In this document: piece after piece, positions 51,589-62,881 of the stretch
Layout of the letters: each line of letters begins with the position of its first letter
Position numbering within the stretch: position 1 is the first letter of the stretch
Notes under the pieces: generated by a model
What the model was told of the DNA's origin: nothing
The model's database searches: none
The model's input: only the letters and a program-made list of their open reading frames with translations
Made by a program: the position numbers and the translations under genes
Source of the DNA: Muribaculaceae bacterium
Lineage (GTDB): Bacteria; Bacteroidota; Bacteroidia; Bacteroidales; Muribaculaceae
Direction of reading: 5' to 3'
DNA length: 64,000 nucleotides
NCBI GenBank assembly: GCA_017620635.1
Contig: JAGAUV010000043.1
Location: forward strand, 1-64,000

Positions 51589-53055
51589 ATGAACGAAACT
51601 CCAACGAAACCCGACACGACAGACGATATTCTGTCACAGACAACATCGGGCGAATACAAATACGGATTTACATCTGATATCGACACAGATATCATCCCGG
51701 CAGGACTGTCGGAAGATGTCGTGCGTCTTATCTCGAAGAAAAAAGGCGAACCGGAGTGGCTGCTCGACTTCCGTCTGAAAGCCTACCGCCACTGGCTCAC
51801 GCTCGAGCCCCCGACATGGGCGCACCTGAAAATACCGCCTATCGACTTTCAGGCGATAAGCTACTATGCCGCGCCAAAAAATTCCGAACGCCCCAAGAGC
51901 CTCGATGAAGTAGACCCGGCGCTTATCGACACCTTCAACCGCCTCGGCATACCTCTCGAAGAACAGAAACAGCTCTCAGGCATGGCTGTAGACGCGGTCA
52001 TGGACTCCGTGTCGGTACAGACCACCCACCGCGAACGTCTGGCCGAACTCGGCATCATATTCTGCTCGTTCTCCGAAGCGGTAAGGGAGTACCCCGACCT
52101 TGTGCGCAAATACTTGGGCAAGGTGGTAAGCTACCGCGACAATTTCTATGCCGCGCTCAACTCGGCTGTATTCTCCGACGGCTCTTTCGTCTACATCCCC
52201 AAAGGTGTGCGCTGCCCGATGGAGCTTTCGACCTATTTCCGCATAAACGCCTCGGGCACAGGACAGTTCGAACGCACACTCATTGTAGCCGATGACGACG
52301 CATACGTAAGTTACCTCGAAGGCTGCACGGCACCTATGCGCGACGAGAACCAGCTGCATGCCGCAATCGTCGAAATCATCGTAGAGGACAGGGCCGAGGT
52401 TAAATACTCTACCGTACAGAACTGGTATGCCGGCGATGCCGAGGGCCGCGGCGGTGTGTACAACTTCGTGACCAAACGCGGTCTATGCCGCGGCGACTAT
52501 TCAAAGCTGTCGTGGACACAGGTTGAGACAGGCTCGGCTATTACATGGAAGTATCCTTCGTGCATTCTTGCCGGACAAGGCGCTGTGGGCGAGTTCTACT
52601 CCGTCGCCGTGACAAACAAGATGCAGCAGGCCGACACCGGCACCAAGATGATACACATCGGCTCGAACACACGCAGCACGATTGTAAGCAAAGGCATCTC
52701 GGCCGGCAACAGCCAGAACAGCTACCGAGGCCTTGTCAAAGTGGCGCCCCAGGCCGAGGGCGTGCGCAACTATACACAGTGCGACTCGCTCCTGCTCAGC
52801 CCCACATGCGGAGCTCATACATTCCCCGTAATCGAAGTGGCCAACAGCTCGGCTGTGGTGGAGCATGAGGCCACGACGTCAAAAATTTCTGAAGACCAGA
52901 TATTCTACTGCAACCAGCGCGGCATACCGACGGAAGAAGCCGTAGGGCTTATCGTCAACGGCTATGCCAAAGAGGTAATGAACAAGCTGCCGATGGAGTT
53001 TGCCGTCGAAGCCCAGAAACTGCTCGAGATCACGCTTGAAGGCAGTGTAGGATAA
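51589..53055 (+). CDS. sufB: Fe-S cluster assembly protein SufB
   Basis: Scaffold of the SufBCD complex on which Fe-S clusters form. 488 aa; SufB core motifs include [19 protein letters not shown] and the C-terminal [16 protein letters not shown] cysteine in the C-N-Q-R-G stretch and Glu/His neighbours fit the cluster site. First of sufB-sufC-sufD-sufS. Confidence 0.95.
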   Translation: MNETPTKPDTTDDILSQTTSGEYKYGFTSDIDTDIIPAGLSEDVVRLISKKKGEPEWLLDFRLKAYRHWLTLEPPTWAHLKIPPIDFQAISYYAAPKNSERPKSLDEVDPALIDTFNRLGIPLEEQKQLSGMAVDAVMDSVSVQTTHRERLAELGIIFCSFSEAVREYPDLVRKYLGKVVSYRDNFYAALNSAVFSDGSFVYIPKGVRCPMELSTYFRINASGTGQFERTLIVADDDAYVSYLEGCTAPMRDENQLHAAIVEIIVEDRAEVKYSTVQNWYAGDAEGRGGVYNFVTKRGLCRGDYSKLSWTQVETGSAITWKYPSCILAGQGAVGEFYSVAVTNKMQQADTGTKMIHIGSNTRSTIVSKGISAGNSQNSYRGLVKVAPQAEGVRNYTQCDSLLLSPTCGAHTFPVIEVANSSAVVEHEATTSKISEDQIFYCNQRGIPTEEAVGLIVNGYAKEVMNKLPMEFAVEAQKLLEITLEGSVG

Positions 53056-53075
53056 TAAAGATCACTTGTAAAGAT

Positions 53076-53833
<758 letters not shown>

Positions 53834-53837
<4 letters not shown>

Positions 53838-55183
53838 ACGCAGCTAAAGCATTCGGGCAATATACGGCTTTGATTCAGGCCAGTTCAGGGTTGTTCGCCA
53901 ACGACCCCGGGCTGCTCGCACGCTTTCGCGCCAAAGCTCTCGGCAGCCTGCCCGGAGAAATTGAAAAATATAAAGCCGACAAAAGCGTACCGGCCGAATG
54001 CCGGCTCGACACTCTCTACGCCCCCGACTATGGCATAAATCTGCAGCATCTGCAGATGACAGCCGATGTCGCCGCCGCGTTCCACTGCGGCGTGCCAAAC
54101 CTCAACTGCTACCTGATGGTTGTCGTGGGCGATGTCGTCCACTTCACAAGTTCTGCCGAAAAGCTTCCTGAAGGGCTCGAGATATACAGCCTCCGCAATA
54201 TTCCCAAGCGATATATGGCCGACGCTGAAGCGATAAGCGAACGCAGCGACTCGCTCAACTCCCTTCTGCTTACCGACGGCATATACATCAGAGTGAACGA
54301 ATCGTGCCGTATCGACAAGCCGGTGCAGATAGTCAATCTCTTCCAGTCGGACACGCCCATGCTCACACCTCGGCGTGTCATCATCGACGCCGGCGCCGCC
54401 TCCGCTCTGCGCGTGCTCCTGTGTGATCACAGCCAGAGCCCGGCCACACCGCATCTGAGCAGCGAAGTAATAAACGTCAGGGTTGCGAAAGACGCCAAGG
54501 TTGAAATCTACGACATTGAGGAATCGATGCCTTCGACACACCGCCACTGGCAGCTCAACGCCAGCCAGGACGATAACTCAGAGCTCGTTGTCAACACCAC
54601 CTATCTCCACGGCGGCGTAACAGCAAACGAGTACAATATCGACGTCGACGGAGACGGATGCTTTACCAGCCTCAGCGGTCTGGCAGTGCTTACAGGAGAG
54701 CAGATAGTGTCGAACAAGGCTGTCCTGCGCCATAAAGGCTGTCACTGCAGCAGCCGACAGCTTTTCAAGAACGCAGTATTCGACAAAGCGCACGGCTCAT
54801 TCGGCGGACGTGTGGTCGTGGAGCAGTCGGCGATGCACACCGATGCCGCCCAGACCAACCGCAACATACTCGCGTCGGCCGATGCCCGTATGGACGCATC
54901 GCCGCAGCTTGAGATCTACTGCGACGAGGTAAAGGCAAGCCATGGCGCCACCACAGGCCAGCTCGACGAGCAGGCATTGTTCTACATGCAGAGCCGCGGC
55001 ATACCGCGCGACGAGGCCCGACGCATGCTCACACAGGCTTTCATGGCCGATGTGATCGACAACATCAGCTATGAAGTGCTGCGTCAGCGGCTGCATGTGC
55101 TCGTAGAGAAACGGCTCAACGGCGATTCAGCCTCATGCAGCACATGCGCTACCGCATGCCACTCCAATACCGCCGGCGCATGA
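53834..55183 (+). CDS. sufD: Fe-S cluster assembly protein SufD
   Basis: SufB-like partner in the complex, 449 aa. The beta-helix core ends with G-A-T-T-G-Q-L-D-E-Q-A-L-F-Y-M-Q-S-R-G-I, the SufD counterpart of the SufB motif (Gln-Ser-Arg in place of the Cys). The C-terminus ends with a Cys/Ser/Thr-rich tail (C-S-T-C-A-T-A-C-H-S) which I do not expect in SufD. The ATG overlaps the sufC stop by 4 bases. Confidence 0.93.
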
Positions 55184-56400
55184 AAGACTATGATGTAGAC
55201 GCTCTTCGCGAGCAATACCCCATACTGAGCCGCAAGGTCAACGGCCGTCCCCTGGTCTATCTCGACAATGCCGCCACAAGCCAGACACCGCGCGTGGTGG
55301 TGGATGCTGTAGAAGACGGGTACTATGACCGCCGTGCCAACGTGCACCGCGGAGTGCATACTCTCTCTCAGGAAGCTACAGCGGCGATGGAGGCTACACG
55401 GCGGAGGATAAAAGATTTCATCAACGCCGACTCCACCGACGAGATAATCTTCACACGTGGTACGACCGAGGCCATCAACCTTGTGGCCTCGAGCTACGGA
55501 CAGTTGCTCAGCGAAGGCGACGAGGTAATACTGACCGTCATGGAGCACCACTCCAACATCGTGCCATGGCAACTGCTACAGCGCCGGTCGGGGATAGTGA
55601 TCAAGGTCGTGCCCATACATGCCGACGGCACTCTCGACATGGACGCATTCCGGAATCTCTTTACCGACCGCACACGTCTGGTATCGGTATGCCACGTATC
55701 CAATGTGCTCGGCACGATCAACCCTATAGCCGATATCATAGCATACGCACACTCCAAAGGAGCAGTAGTCTGCATCGACGGCGCTCAGGCATCGCCCCAT
55801 GTGCATATCGATGTCAAGGAAACAGGAGCTGATTTCTATGCTTTCTCGTCGCATAAGATGTACGGTCCGACGGGCATAGGTGTGCTCTACGGCCGCAGCG
55901 AGCTGCTACAGGCCATGCCGCCTTATCAGGGTGGCGGAGAGATGATAGGTCATGTCAGCTTCAAAGGCACCACCTGGGCCGATCTGCCCTACAAATTCGA
56001 AGCCGGCACTCCCGACTTTATTGGAGCGGCGGCATTCAGGACAGCCATCGACTATATCGACAGCATAGGCATGGATGCGATCGCCGCTCACGAGCACGAA
56101 CTGCTCGAACATGCCACCGACGCCATGCTCGGCATACCGGGCTTGCGCATATACGGTACCGCACCCGACAAATCGGCGGTAATATCATTCCTGATAGGCG
56201 ACGCCCACCACTACGACACGGGCGTGCTGCTCGATCAACTCGGCATAGCCGTCCGTACCGGCCACCACTGCGCACAGCCGCTCATGGAGTTCTTCGGCAT
56301 CGAAGGGACAGTACGCGCATCATTCGCCTTGTACAACACCCATGCCGAGGTCGACGCATTCGTAGCCGCACTACGCCGCGTAGCCGCTATGCTTGCCTGA
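55180..56400 (+). CDS. sufS: Cysteine desulfurase SufS
   Basis: Class II cysteine desulfurase supplying sulfur, 406 aa. PLP lysine in F-S-S-H-K-M-Y-G, catalytic Cys in R-T-G-H-H-C-A-Q-P. The ATG at 55180-55182 overlaps the sufD stop (ATGA) and gives M-K-D-Y-D-V-D-A-L-R-E-Q-Y-P; a longer frame is less likely. No SufE or SufU appears in the window. The 3' end overlaps the convergent CPBP gene by 30 bases. Confidence 0.93.
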   Translation: MKDYDVDALREQYPILSRKVNGRPLVYLDNAATSQTPRVVVDAVEDGYYDRRANVHRGVHTLSQEATAAMEATRRRIKDFINADSTDEIIFTRGTTEAINLVASSYGQLLSEGDEVILTVMEHHSNIVPWQLLQRRSGIVIKVVPIHADGTLDMDAFRNLFTDRTRLVSVCHVSNVLGTINPIADIIAYAHSKGAVVCIDGAQASPHVHIDVKETGADFYAFSSHKMYGPTGIGVLYGRSELLQAMPPYQGGGEMIGHVSFKGTTWADLPYKFEAGTPDFIGAAAFRTAIDYIDSIGMDAIAAHEHELLEHATDAMLGIPGLRIYGTAPDKSAVISFLIGDAHHYDTGVLLDQLGIAVRTGHHCAQPLMEFFGIEGTVRASFALYNTHAEVDAFVAALRRVAAMLA

Positions 56401-57252
56401 GTCGCGTAATTTCCACATCAGAAACAGCACACCGACCGTAAAGACCGCACTGCCGAGTGTGGCCCAGATGTTCCATAGCGAAGGGTCATTGCTGAGCGCT
56501 TCCATACCGCCGTGACGCACCTGATTCCACATTGCAAACACATATATCATATTGTTGAGCGTGTGGGCGATCACGGGCACCCATATCGAACCGCTCCAAA
56601 GCAGCAAATATCCGAAATAAGCGCCCAGGAGCATACGTGGCACAAAACCGAAAAACTGCATGTGGAGTGCACTGAACACGAAAGCGACGAGCCATATGGC
56701 CACATGCACATTCACACCGCCGGTAACAAGCAGCCTCTGGAAGCATCCGCGAAACAGCAATTCCTCGGCGAAGCCGGCAGCAACACCTATTATCAGCAGA
56801 TTAAGAATCAGCGAACCTATGCCGGTGTCGCCAAGCATTACCTTCAACGTCGCGAAAGCCGCATTCTCAAGCGAACGCGACATCGATTCAAAGCCCGACA
56901 TCGACTCGGGGAGCGAAATATTGTAGTTCCAGTATATCACGGCTTCCTGCACAGGAACCGACACGAACAGCATCGCCATTACCAGCACCATCATTTTAAG
57001 CCTCGGCGTACTGAGACACAGCAGCGCCGCCGGATTGCGGCACACTATTACCGAGGTCGCTACAGCCGGCACTATAAAAGCCACCACATCCTGCACCATG
57101 GCACTCATACGCAGAGCGACGGCCGGTCGGGCGGCAAACACATTGCCGAGAACAAACGACAACACCATGGTAAGCCCATAGCAGATGAGAAACATGCACA
57201 TGAGTAGAAAAAGACGCTGTCCGAGAGTCAGCACAAGATCGCTACGTTTCAT
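56371..57252 (-). CDS. CPBP-family intramembrane metalloprotease
   Basis: 293 aa, about eight hydrophobic segments. Catalytic signature E-E-L-L-F-R-G and F-S-A-L-H, with a third motif H-T-L-N-N. The ATG at 57250-57252 overlaps the methyltransferase stop (ATGA); the open frame continues 54 codons without family likeness. Such proteases cleave prenylated or signalling peptides, and their substrates here are unknown. Confidence 0.87.
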   Translation of the reverse strand: MKRSDLVLTLGQRLFLLMCMFLICYGLTMVLSFVLGNVFAARPAVALRMSAMVQDVVAFIVPAVATSVIVCRNPAALLCLSTPRLKMMVLVMAMLFVSVPVQEAVIYWNYNISLPESMSGFESMSRSLENAAFATLKVMLGDTGIGSLILNLLIIGVAAGFAEELLFRGCFQRLLVTGGVNVHVAIWLVAFVFSALHMQFFGFVPRMLLGAYFGYLLLWSGSIWVPVIAHTLNNMIYVFAMWNQVRHGGMEALSNDPSLWNIWATLGSAVFTVGVLFLMWKLRDSGKHSGYAA

Positions 57253-57956
57253 AATTTCATATAGAAAGGTTCGACAAGTTCCCTGTAGGCGCCGGAATAG
57301 CTGCCGTCGGAATCGCGCAGGGAAAGAGTGGTATCGGAAAGAGGGCCGTCGGTGGGCGATATGTCCCATAGAAGCCGTATCGGCGACTTCGAAGGACTCG
57401 TACGCACACGGCACAGACGGCGTACTTTAAGTCTGTTTAGTTCGGCATTATAGATAATCTCCTGCTCTATATCGGCCGGAGAGACAAGCCCGAGATGCCC
57501 GTCGGACGAGAGCATACTGTGAGCGAGTATATCCGTGTAGGCAAGCGAGGACTGATGGCGTGCTGTCGCTCTGGACTTGTCGGCCGAGCGCTCGCCGACA
57601 GCAAAATAAGGCGGATTGCTTATCACGACATCGAACGGAGCCGGGTTGCCGGCCACAAATCCGTTGAAATCGCAGTTTACCGACTCGAGCCTGTCGGCCC
57701 ACGGCGATGCCGCGAAATTCGCTTCGCATGCAAGCGAGGCTTTGCGGTCTATCTCAATAGCCGTGATACGTGCATGAGGAATAATACAGGCCGCAAGCAA
57801 AGACAATATACCCGATCCGGCTCCTATATCGGCCACTCTACGCGCCTCACGAAAATGAGGAAAGAACCATGCGGCAAGCAACACACTGTCGGAGCACAGT
57901 TTCATACCGCAACCGTGATCGTCGATATCGAATTGTCTGAAATGAAACAGGCTCAT
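57249..57956 (-). CDS. tRNA1(Val) (adenine-37-N6)-methyltransferase-like protein
   Basis: 235 aa, class I SAM-dependent methyltransferase. The SAM-binding A-D-I-G-A-G-S-G-I-L (about 43-52), N-P-P-Y motif (S-N-P-P-Y-F) of N6-adenine methyltransferases, and H-x-S-S-L near the start of the C-terminal part match TrmN6 (YfiC). It starts 4 bases after the CapA-like stop and overlaps the CPBP gene. Confidence 0.85.
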   Translation of the reverse strand: MSLFHFRQFDIDDHGCGMKLCSDSVLLAAWFFPHFREARRVADIGAGSGILSLLAACIIPHARITAIEIDRKASLACEANFAASPWADRLESVNCDFNGFVAGNPAPFDVVISNPPYFAVGERSADKSRATARHQSSLAYTDILAHSMLSSDGHLGLVSPADIEQEIIYNAELNRLKVRRLCRVRTSPSKSPIRLLWDISPTDGPLSDTTLSLRDSDGSYSGAYRELVEPFYMKL

Positions 57957-57959
57957 GAC

Positions 57960-59003
57960 TCACTTATATTCCGGTACCGCCTTGTTGTGCTTGTCGAATA
58001 TATTCCGCGCACGCGAAGTAAAATTCTTAGCCCTGCCCTGCCAGTCGTTCTTCACGCTGTCGGCCTCGTACACCTTATATTTATCGGGCACAGTAAACAG
58101 GAGCCTGTAGGAAGCTTCCTTGAGCCTTGCCTTGCCTTTATCGTCGCGGTATATCTTTAGATGGGCCATGGCTCCGCCTCGAGTATCGGCAGTCTTCATG
58201 TTCGACACAAAGTTGCCCAGCGAATATATCAGGAAGAGTTGCCTGTCGGGGAAATATTTGTTGGCACGAAGCTCCATCGGCTGTATCACATGCGGATGAG
58301 TGCCAATGATCATATCCACACCCAGCGACTCCATATAATCGGCAAGCTCTTTCTGGGCGGCATTAGGCAGGAGCTTGTACTCGTCGCCCCAATGGATGCA
58401 AACCGCCACGAGCTCGGCGCCGGCTCTACGGGTAGCCTCTACATCTTTCTTTATAAGCTCCCTGTCGATATAGTCAACGACTACTCCCTGACGAGGCTCT
58501 ATGCCGTTGGTGCCATATGTATAGTTCAGGAATCCGATCTTGAAATCCTTGACATCCACAATCTTTGGCAAAGCCTCCAGACGGGCGGAATCGCTATGGT
58601 ATGTGCCGATATGGTCCAGTCCGCGGCTTTCGAGATGATCGATAGTCGCCTTAAGACCCTTGGGCCCGTTGTCGAGTGTATGATTGTTGGCCGTGAGCAT
58701 CATGTCGAATCCGGCATCGGCAAGCGCGTCGGCAAATTCTACCGGCGCATTAAAGCACGGATAACCGCGATATGGCGGCTTGCCTACGGGCGTCTCGAGA
58801 TTGACAACGGCGTAATCGGCGGCCTTGACTATAGAATCGATCTCGGCAAAGCAGGCCGAGTAGTCGTATCCGTCGATGGCCTTTGCGACATCGATCTGAG
58901 CCTTATGCTGCATGGCATCCCCCACAAAAAGCATATCAGCCTCACCGGTGCCAAAGACAAGCGAGGCCAGATACGTACAGAAAGGGAGTACCGGATAAGA
59001 CAT
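57960..59003 (-). CDS. CapA-family (poly-gamma-glutamate-like) phosphoesterase-fold protein
   Basis: 347 aa of calcineurin-like metallophosphoesterase fold. L-F-V-G-D-A-M-Q (metal site), V-N-L-E-T-P-V, A-N-N-H-T-L-D, H-W-G-D-E-Y, G-T-H-P-H-V-I-Q-P and Y-S-L-G-N-F are the CapA signatures. The short N-terminus may be a signal anchor. CapA homologues act in capsule or cell-wall polymer export, but many have unknown roles. The gene starts 6 bases after folD ends. Confidence 0.85.
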   Translation of the reverse strand: MSYPVLPFCTYLASLVFGTGEADMLFVGDAMQHKAQIDVAKAIDGYDYSACFAEIDSIVKAADYAVVNLETPVGKPPYRGYPCFNAPVEFADALADAGFDMMLTANNHTLDNGPKGLKATIDHLESRGLDHIGTYHSDSARLEALPKIVDVKDFKIGFLNYTYGTNGIEPRQGVVVDYIDRELIKKDVEATRRAGAELVAVCIHWGDEYKLLPNAAQKELADYMESLGVDMIIGTHPHVIQPMELRANKYFPDRQLFLIYSLGNFVSNMKTADTRGGAMAHLKIYRDDKGKARLKEASYRLLFTVPDKYKVYEADSVKNDWQGRAKNFTSRARNIFDKHNKAVPEYK

Positions 59004-59009
59004 GCGCGA

Positions 59010-59885
59010 TCAGTCGCGGCGACGCGCTGCCTCGAGAGTATTGAGCATCAGCGACACTATGGTCATGGGGCCTACACCGCCGGGAACGGGAGTGATAGCC
59101 TTGCACTTGGGCGCTACGTTCTCGTAGTCGACATCGCCGCTGAGACGGAAGCCTGACTTGCGGCTTGCATCGGGCACTCTGGTAGTGCCTACGTCTATCA
59201 CTACGGCGCCGTCAGCAACCATATTCTCAGTAATGAAAGCCGGGCGGCCCATCGCAGCCACAAGTATATCGGCTTTCGAAGTGACCGATGCGAGATCGGG
59301 TGTGGCGCTATGGCATACCGTCACTGTGGCATCGCCCTGCTCGCCTTTCTGCATCAGCATGGCAGCAAGGGGTTTGCCTACGATATTGCTGCGGCCTACG
59401 ATCACGACGTTCTTGCCACGTGTGGGTATATTGTAACGGCGCAGCAGTTCCACGATACCGGCCGGTGTAGCGGAGTGGAAACACGGCAGACCGACCGACT
59501 GACGGCCTACGTTGACAGGATGGAAACCGTCGACATCCTTAGCCGGATCGATGGCCTCGATTACAGCCTGCTCGTCGATATGACGCGGCAGCGGCAACTG
59601 TACTATAAAGCCGTCGACATCAGGATCGTTATTAAGAGCATCTACATGGCGAAGCAATTCCTCCTGGCTCACATTGTCCTCCAGACGGATAAGAGTTGAC
59701 TTGAAACCGCATACCTCGCATGCCTTTACCTTATTTGCCACATAAGTCTCGCTTCCGCCGTCGTGGCCTACAAGTATTGCGGCGAGATGAGGTTGATGAA
59801 GACCTTTAGCGAGGCGGTCGGCCACCTCGGCTGCTATTTCCTGCTTTATCTGTGCGGCTGTCGCCTTTCCGTCGATAATCTGCAT
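59010..59885 (-). CDS. folD: Bifunctional methylene-THF dehydrogenase / methenyl-THF cyclohydrolase
   Basis: Interconverts 5,10-methylene-, methenyl- and 10-formyl-THF. 291 aa; Y-V-A-N-K-V-K-A substrate region, [13 protein letters not shown] for NADP, and [10 protein letters not shown] near the C-terminus. Confidence 0.96.
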   Translation of the reverse strand: MQIIDGKATAAQIKQEIAAEVADRLAKGLHQPHLAAILVGHDGGSETYVANKVKACEVCGFKSTLIRLEDNVSQEELLRHVDALNNDPDVDGFIVQLPLPRHIDEQAVIEAIDPAKDVDGFHPVNVGRQSVGLPCFHSATPAGIVELLRRYNIPTRGKNVVIVGRSNIVGKPLAAMLMQKGEQGDATVTVCHSATPDLASVTSKADILVAAMGRPAFITENMVADGAVVIDVGTTRVPDASRKSGFRLSGDVDYENVAPKCKAITPVPGGVGPMTIVSLMLNTLEAARRRD

Positions 59886-59935
59886 TGCGCTTATATTTGG
59901 GAGTTGTTTATAATCAATAGTTCAGAACCGGCACC

Positions 59936-61279
59936 TCAGCGACGACGTTTCATCTGCTTCATCTGGCGCATCATGGCAGCCGGATTGGGGCCCATGTTGG
60001 TCATGGTGTGCATCATCTTGCGTATCTGGTCGAACTGTTTGAGCAGACGGCTCACGTCCTGTATCTGACTACCCGAGCCTTTAGCGATACGCTGCACGCG
60101 AGTGCCTTTGATCACTTCGGGATGCTCGCGCTCATAAGGAGTCATCGACGAGATTATAGCCTCGATACCTTTGAAAGCATCATTGTCGATATCTATATCC
60201 TTGATAGCCTTGCCCATACCGGGAATCATCGCAGCCAGATCCTTGATGTTGCCCATACGTTTTACCTGCTGTATCTGCTTGAGGAAGTCGTTGAAGGTAA
60301 ACTGGTTGCGTTTAAGCTTCTTGGCAAGTTCCTCTGCTTCTTTCTCGTCGAACTGCTGCTGGGCACGCTCTACAAGCGATACGATATCGCCCATGCCGAG
60401 GATACGGTCGGCCATACGTGCAGGATAGAACACGTCGATGCCGTCGAGACCTTCGCCCGTGCCTATAAACTTGATAGGCTTGTCTACCACGCTGCGTATC
60501 GACAGAGCGGCACCACCGCGAGTATCGCCATCGAGCTTGGTCAGCACTACGCCGCCGAAGTCGAGACGGTCGTTGAATGTCTTGGCGGTATTTACGGCAT
60601 CCTGACCGGTCATGGCATCCACCACGAAAAGAATTTCGCCGGGGTTGATAGCCTTCTTTATCGACTCAATCTCGGCCATCATCTCCTCGTCGACAGCCAG
60701 ACGGCCGGCGGTATCGACGATTATCAGGTCGTTATGGTTTGCCTTAGCATGTTCGATAGCACGACGGGCAATGCCAACGGGATCCTTGACCCCGTCCTCG
60801 GTATAGACCTCCACGCCTATGCTGTCGGCCAGAACTTTAAGCTGGTCGATAGCAGCCGGGCGGTAGACGTCGCAGGCCACGAGCAAGGGGCGCATGGCTT
60901 TCTCACTCTTGAGCTTCTTGGCGAGCTTGCCGGTAAAGGTTGTCTTACCGGAGCCTTGAAGACCCGACATAAGTATTATCGCCGGGCGGCCTTCGATCCT
61001 GAGTGGAGTTTCCTGTCCGCCCATGAGTGTGGCCAGCTCGTCGTGTACGATCTTTACCATGAGCTGTCCGGGCTCGATGGCATTGATAACGTTCTGGCCA
61101 AGGGCTTTCTGCTTTACATTATCGGTAAATGTCTTGGCTACTTTATAGTTGACGTCGGCATCGATAAGAGCACGACGCACATCCTTCAGTGTCTCGGCTA
61201 CGTTTATTTCGGTAATGCGGCCTTGGCCTTTGAGGAGCTTGAAACTGCGCTCAAGTCTATCGCTAAGTTTTTCGAACAT
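59936..61279 (-). CDS. ffh: Signal recognition particle protein Ffh
   Basis: GTPase that brings nascent membrane and secreted proteins to the membrane with 4.5S RNA (not found here). N domain (1-90), G domain with G-L-Q-G-S-G-K-T-T, D-T-A-G-R, T-K-L-D-G-D-T-R-G-G, and a Met-rich M domain ending in a K/R tail. 447 aa. Confidence 0.97.
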   Translation of the reverse strand: MFEKLSDRLERSFKLLKGQGRITEINVAETLKDVRRALIDADVNYKVAKTFTDNVKQKALGQNVINAIEPGQLMVKIVHDELATLMGGQETPLRIEGRPAIILMSGLQGSGKTTFTGKLAKKLKSEKAMRPLLVACDVYRPAAIDQLKVLADSIGVEVYTEDGVKDPVGIARRAIEHAKANHNDLIIVDTAGRLAVDEEMMAEIESIKKAINPGEILFVVDAMTGQDAVNTAKTFNDRLDFGGVVLTKLDGDTRGGAALSIRSVVDKPIKFIGTGEGLDGIDVFYPARMADRILGMGDIVSLVERAQQQFDEKEAEELAKKLKRNQFTFNDFLKQIQQVKRMGNIKDLAAMIPGMGKAIKDIDIDNDAFKGIEAIISSMTPYEREHPEVIKGTRVQRIAKGSGSQIQDVSRLLKQFDQIRKMMHTMTNMGPNPAAMMRQMKQMKRRR

Positions 61280-61297
61280 GATATTTTATTGATTATG

Positions 61298-61316
61298 GTC
61301 CTTGCAGGTCAAGGAC
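61298..61316. terminator. Perfect 7-bp hairpin before ffh
   Basis: GTCCTTG, loop CAGGT, CAAGGAC. It lies between the panD stop and the ffh ATG, 19 bases ahead of the latter. No T-run follows on the minus strand; it may end panCD weakly or be part of the ffh leader. Confidence 0.35.
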
Positions 61317-61328
61317 ATGCTGGGCTTG

Positions 61329-61679
61329 TCAAATAAGACGGTTAGTCGCTGTGTCGGGGAAAATGACTGTCGGTTTGAACTGTCGGGCCTCGTCGGGCGT
61401 CATAGTGGCATAGCTCATTATGATGACAATATCGCCGGGCTGCACAAGTCGTGCCGCAGCACCGTTGAGACATATCACGCCGGAACCGCGCGGACCGGCG
61501 ATGGTGTATGTGTCCAGACGTGCGCCATTGTTGTTGTTGACGATATAGACGCGCTCGCCGGGAAGTATTCCCGAGGCATCAAGAAGATCCTCGTCTATCG
61601 TGATGCTGCCTATGTAGTCGAGGCGAGACTCGGTAACGGTAACGCGATGGATCTTAGACTTCAGTACTTGTATATACAT
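61329..61679 (-). CDS. panD: Aspartate 1-decarboxylase
   Basis: Makes beta-alanine for pantothenate. 116 aa from the ATG at 61677-61679; the frame is open further up to 61733 but the family begins [12 protein letters not shown]. The self-cleavage site Gly24-Ser25 in Y-I-G-S-I-T-I-D produces the pyruvoyl group. It starts one base after panC. Confidence 0.95.
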   Translation of the reverse strand: MYIQVLKSKIHRVTVTESRLDYIGSITIDEDLLDASGILPGERVYIVNNNNGARLDTYTIAGPRGSGVICLNGAAARLVQPGDIVIIMSYATMTPDEARQFKPTVIFPDTATNRLI

Positions 61680-61680
61680 C

Positions 61681-62529
61681 TTAGTAACGGATATTGTCGA
61701 TGAGGCGGACACCGCCGCAATATACTGTGACACAACCTGCAGCGCCGAGGTCGCCGGCTTCCGCCCATTTCTTCACGGGCTGCATGGTCCTGGCGTCGAC
61801 GATCTGATAGTACTCGGCCTCAAGGCCGTCGATATTGTTGATAGCATCGGTAACCATACGCTCCACCTCCTCGGCTTCATAACCCTGAGCCTTGAGGTCG
61901 ACGCTGTCGGCGAGTATGCGGTGTATCTGCGGCGCTATGCTGCGAGCCTCGGCACTGAGACGCACATTGCGCGAGCTCAGCGCAAGGCCGTCGTCCTCGC
62001 GCACGATAGGACACGGCACAATCTCGAGGTCGAAGCCCTCGAGCTCCACCATACGGCGGATCACTGCTATCTGCTGAAAATCCTTTTCGCCGAAATATGC
62101 ACGTGTAGGCATAGCCCAGGCAAACAGTTTGCTCACGATCTGAGCCACGCCGTTGAAATGACCGGGGCGCATGGCGCCTTCCATTACCTCGGCTACAGGG
62201 CCAAGATCAAACACCCTTGTGTCAGGCTCGGGATATACCTCGGCCGGTGTGGGAACGAACGCATAGTCGACACCACAGGCTTCGAGCAATGCGCAGTCGG
62301 CCTCTTCGGTGCGCGGATAAGTGCGCAGGTCATCGGGATTGTTGAATTGCGTAGGATTGACAAAGACACTGACAATTACGACATCGTTCTCGCGGCGAGC
62401 CCGGTCGACCAGTGACTTATGGCCTGCATGCAGCGCACCCATGGTGGGCACCAGACCAATGCTCTTGCCTGCCCGGCGCATGGCGTCGGCTGTTTCGGCA
62501 AGTCCTTTGACAGTACGGATTATTTCCAT
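61681..62529 (-). CDS. panC: Pantothenate synthetase (pantoate--beta-alanine ligase)
   Basis: ATP-dependent joining of pantoate and beta-alanine. 282 aa; M-G-A-L-H-A-G-H (HIGH-like) at about 30-37, G-E-K-D-F-Q-Q, and A-L-S-S-R-N match the family. It shares a promoter and transcript with panD. Confidence 0.97.
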   Translation of the reverse strand: MEIIRTVKGLAETADAMRRAGKSIGLVPTMGALHAGHKSLVDRARRENDVVIVSVFVNPTQFNNPDDLRTYPRTEEADCALLEACGVDYAFVPTPAEVYPEPDTRVFDLGPVAEVMEGAMRPGHFNGVAQIVSKLFAWAMPTRAYFGEKDFQQIAVIRRMVELEGFDLEIVPCPIVREDDGLALSSRNVRLSAEARSIAPQIHRILADSVDLKAQGYEAEEVERMVTDAINNIDGLEAEYYQIVDARTMQPVKKWAEAGDLGAAGCVTVYCGGVRLIDNIRY

Positions 62530-62577
62530 TTCTTATCATTCGAGGGCATCATTACCGACGCCACAAATTTCAGAGTG

Positions 62578-62607
62578 CAAAATTACACAATTCCCTCAAC
62601 ACCACAA
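62578..62607 (-). promoter_or_regulatory. Promoter of panC-panD
   Basis: On the minus strand TTTG (62604-62607), 18-base spacer, TAATTTTG (62578-62585). The spacer is a base short of the usual 19-21. Expected leader about 40 bases. Confidence 0.5.
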
Positions 62608-62626
62608 AATCATAGATCGCTTTTGA

Positions 62627-62881
62627 TCAATTATCCATAGCCTGACGTATGGCACGAGCAAGCTGGTCGGGGCAAGATGTAGGCCTCGGGCCGCAGGGAG
62701 TGCCTTCGAGCAGATCAGCCACCTCGGCGGCCGGACGTCCTTCGCACAGGCGCGACACGCCGCGAGTATTGCCTGCGCAGCCCTTTGTAAACTCAAGATT
62801 GCGTATTTTGCCCTCGTCGTCTATATCGAAACTAATCTGACGGGAGCATGTACCCTGAGGGGTATAGTCGATATGTTTCAT
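62627..62881 (-). CDS. TSCPD-domain protein (TIGR03905-like)
   Basis: 84 aa. G-T-C-S-R-Q-I-S-F and T-S-C-P-D-Q-L-A are the TSCPD signature, also found at ribonucleotide reductase C-termini. A stand-alone member of unknown role, possibly with metal-binding cysteines (C12, C35, C46, C63, C70). It overlaps the muramidase-like stop by 4 bases. Confidence 0.85.
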   Translation of the reverse strand: MKHIDYTPQGTCSRQISFDIDDEGKIRNLEFTKGCAGNTRGVSRLCEGRPAAEVADLLEGTPCGPRPTSCPDQLARAIRQAMDN

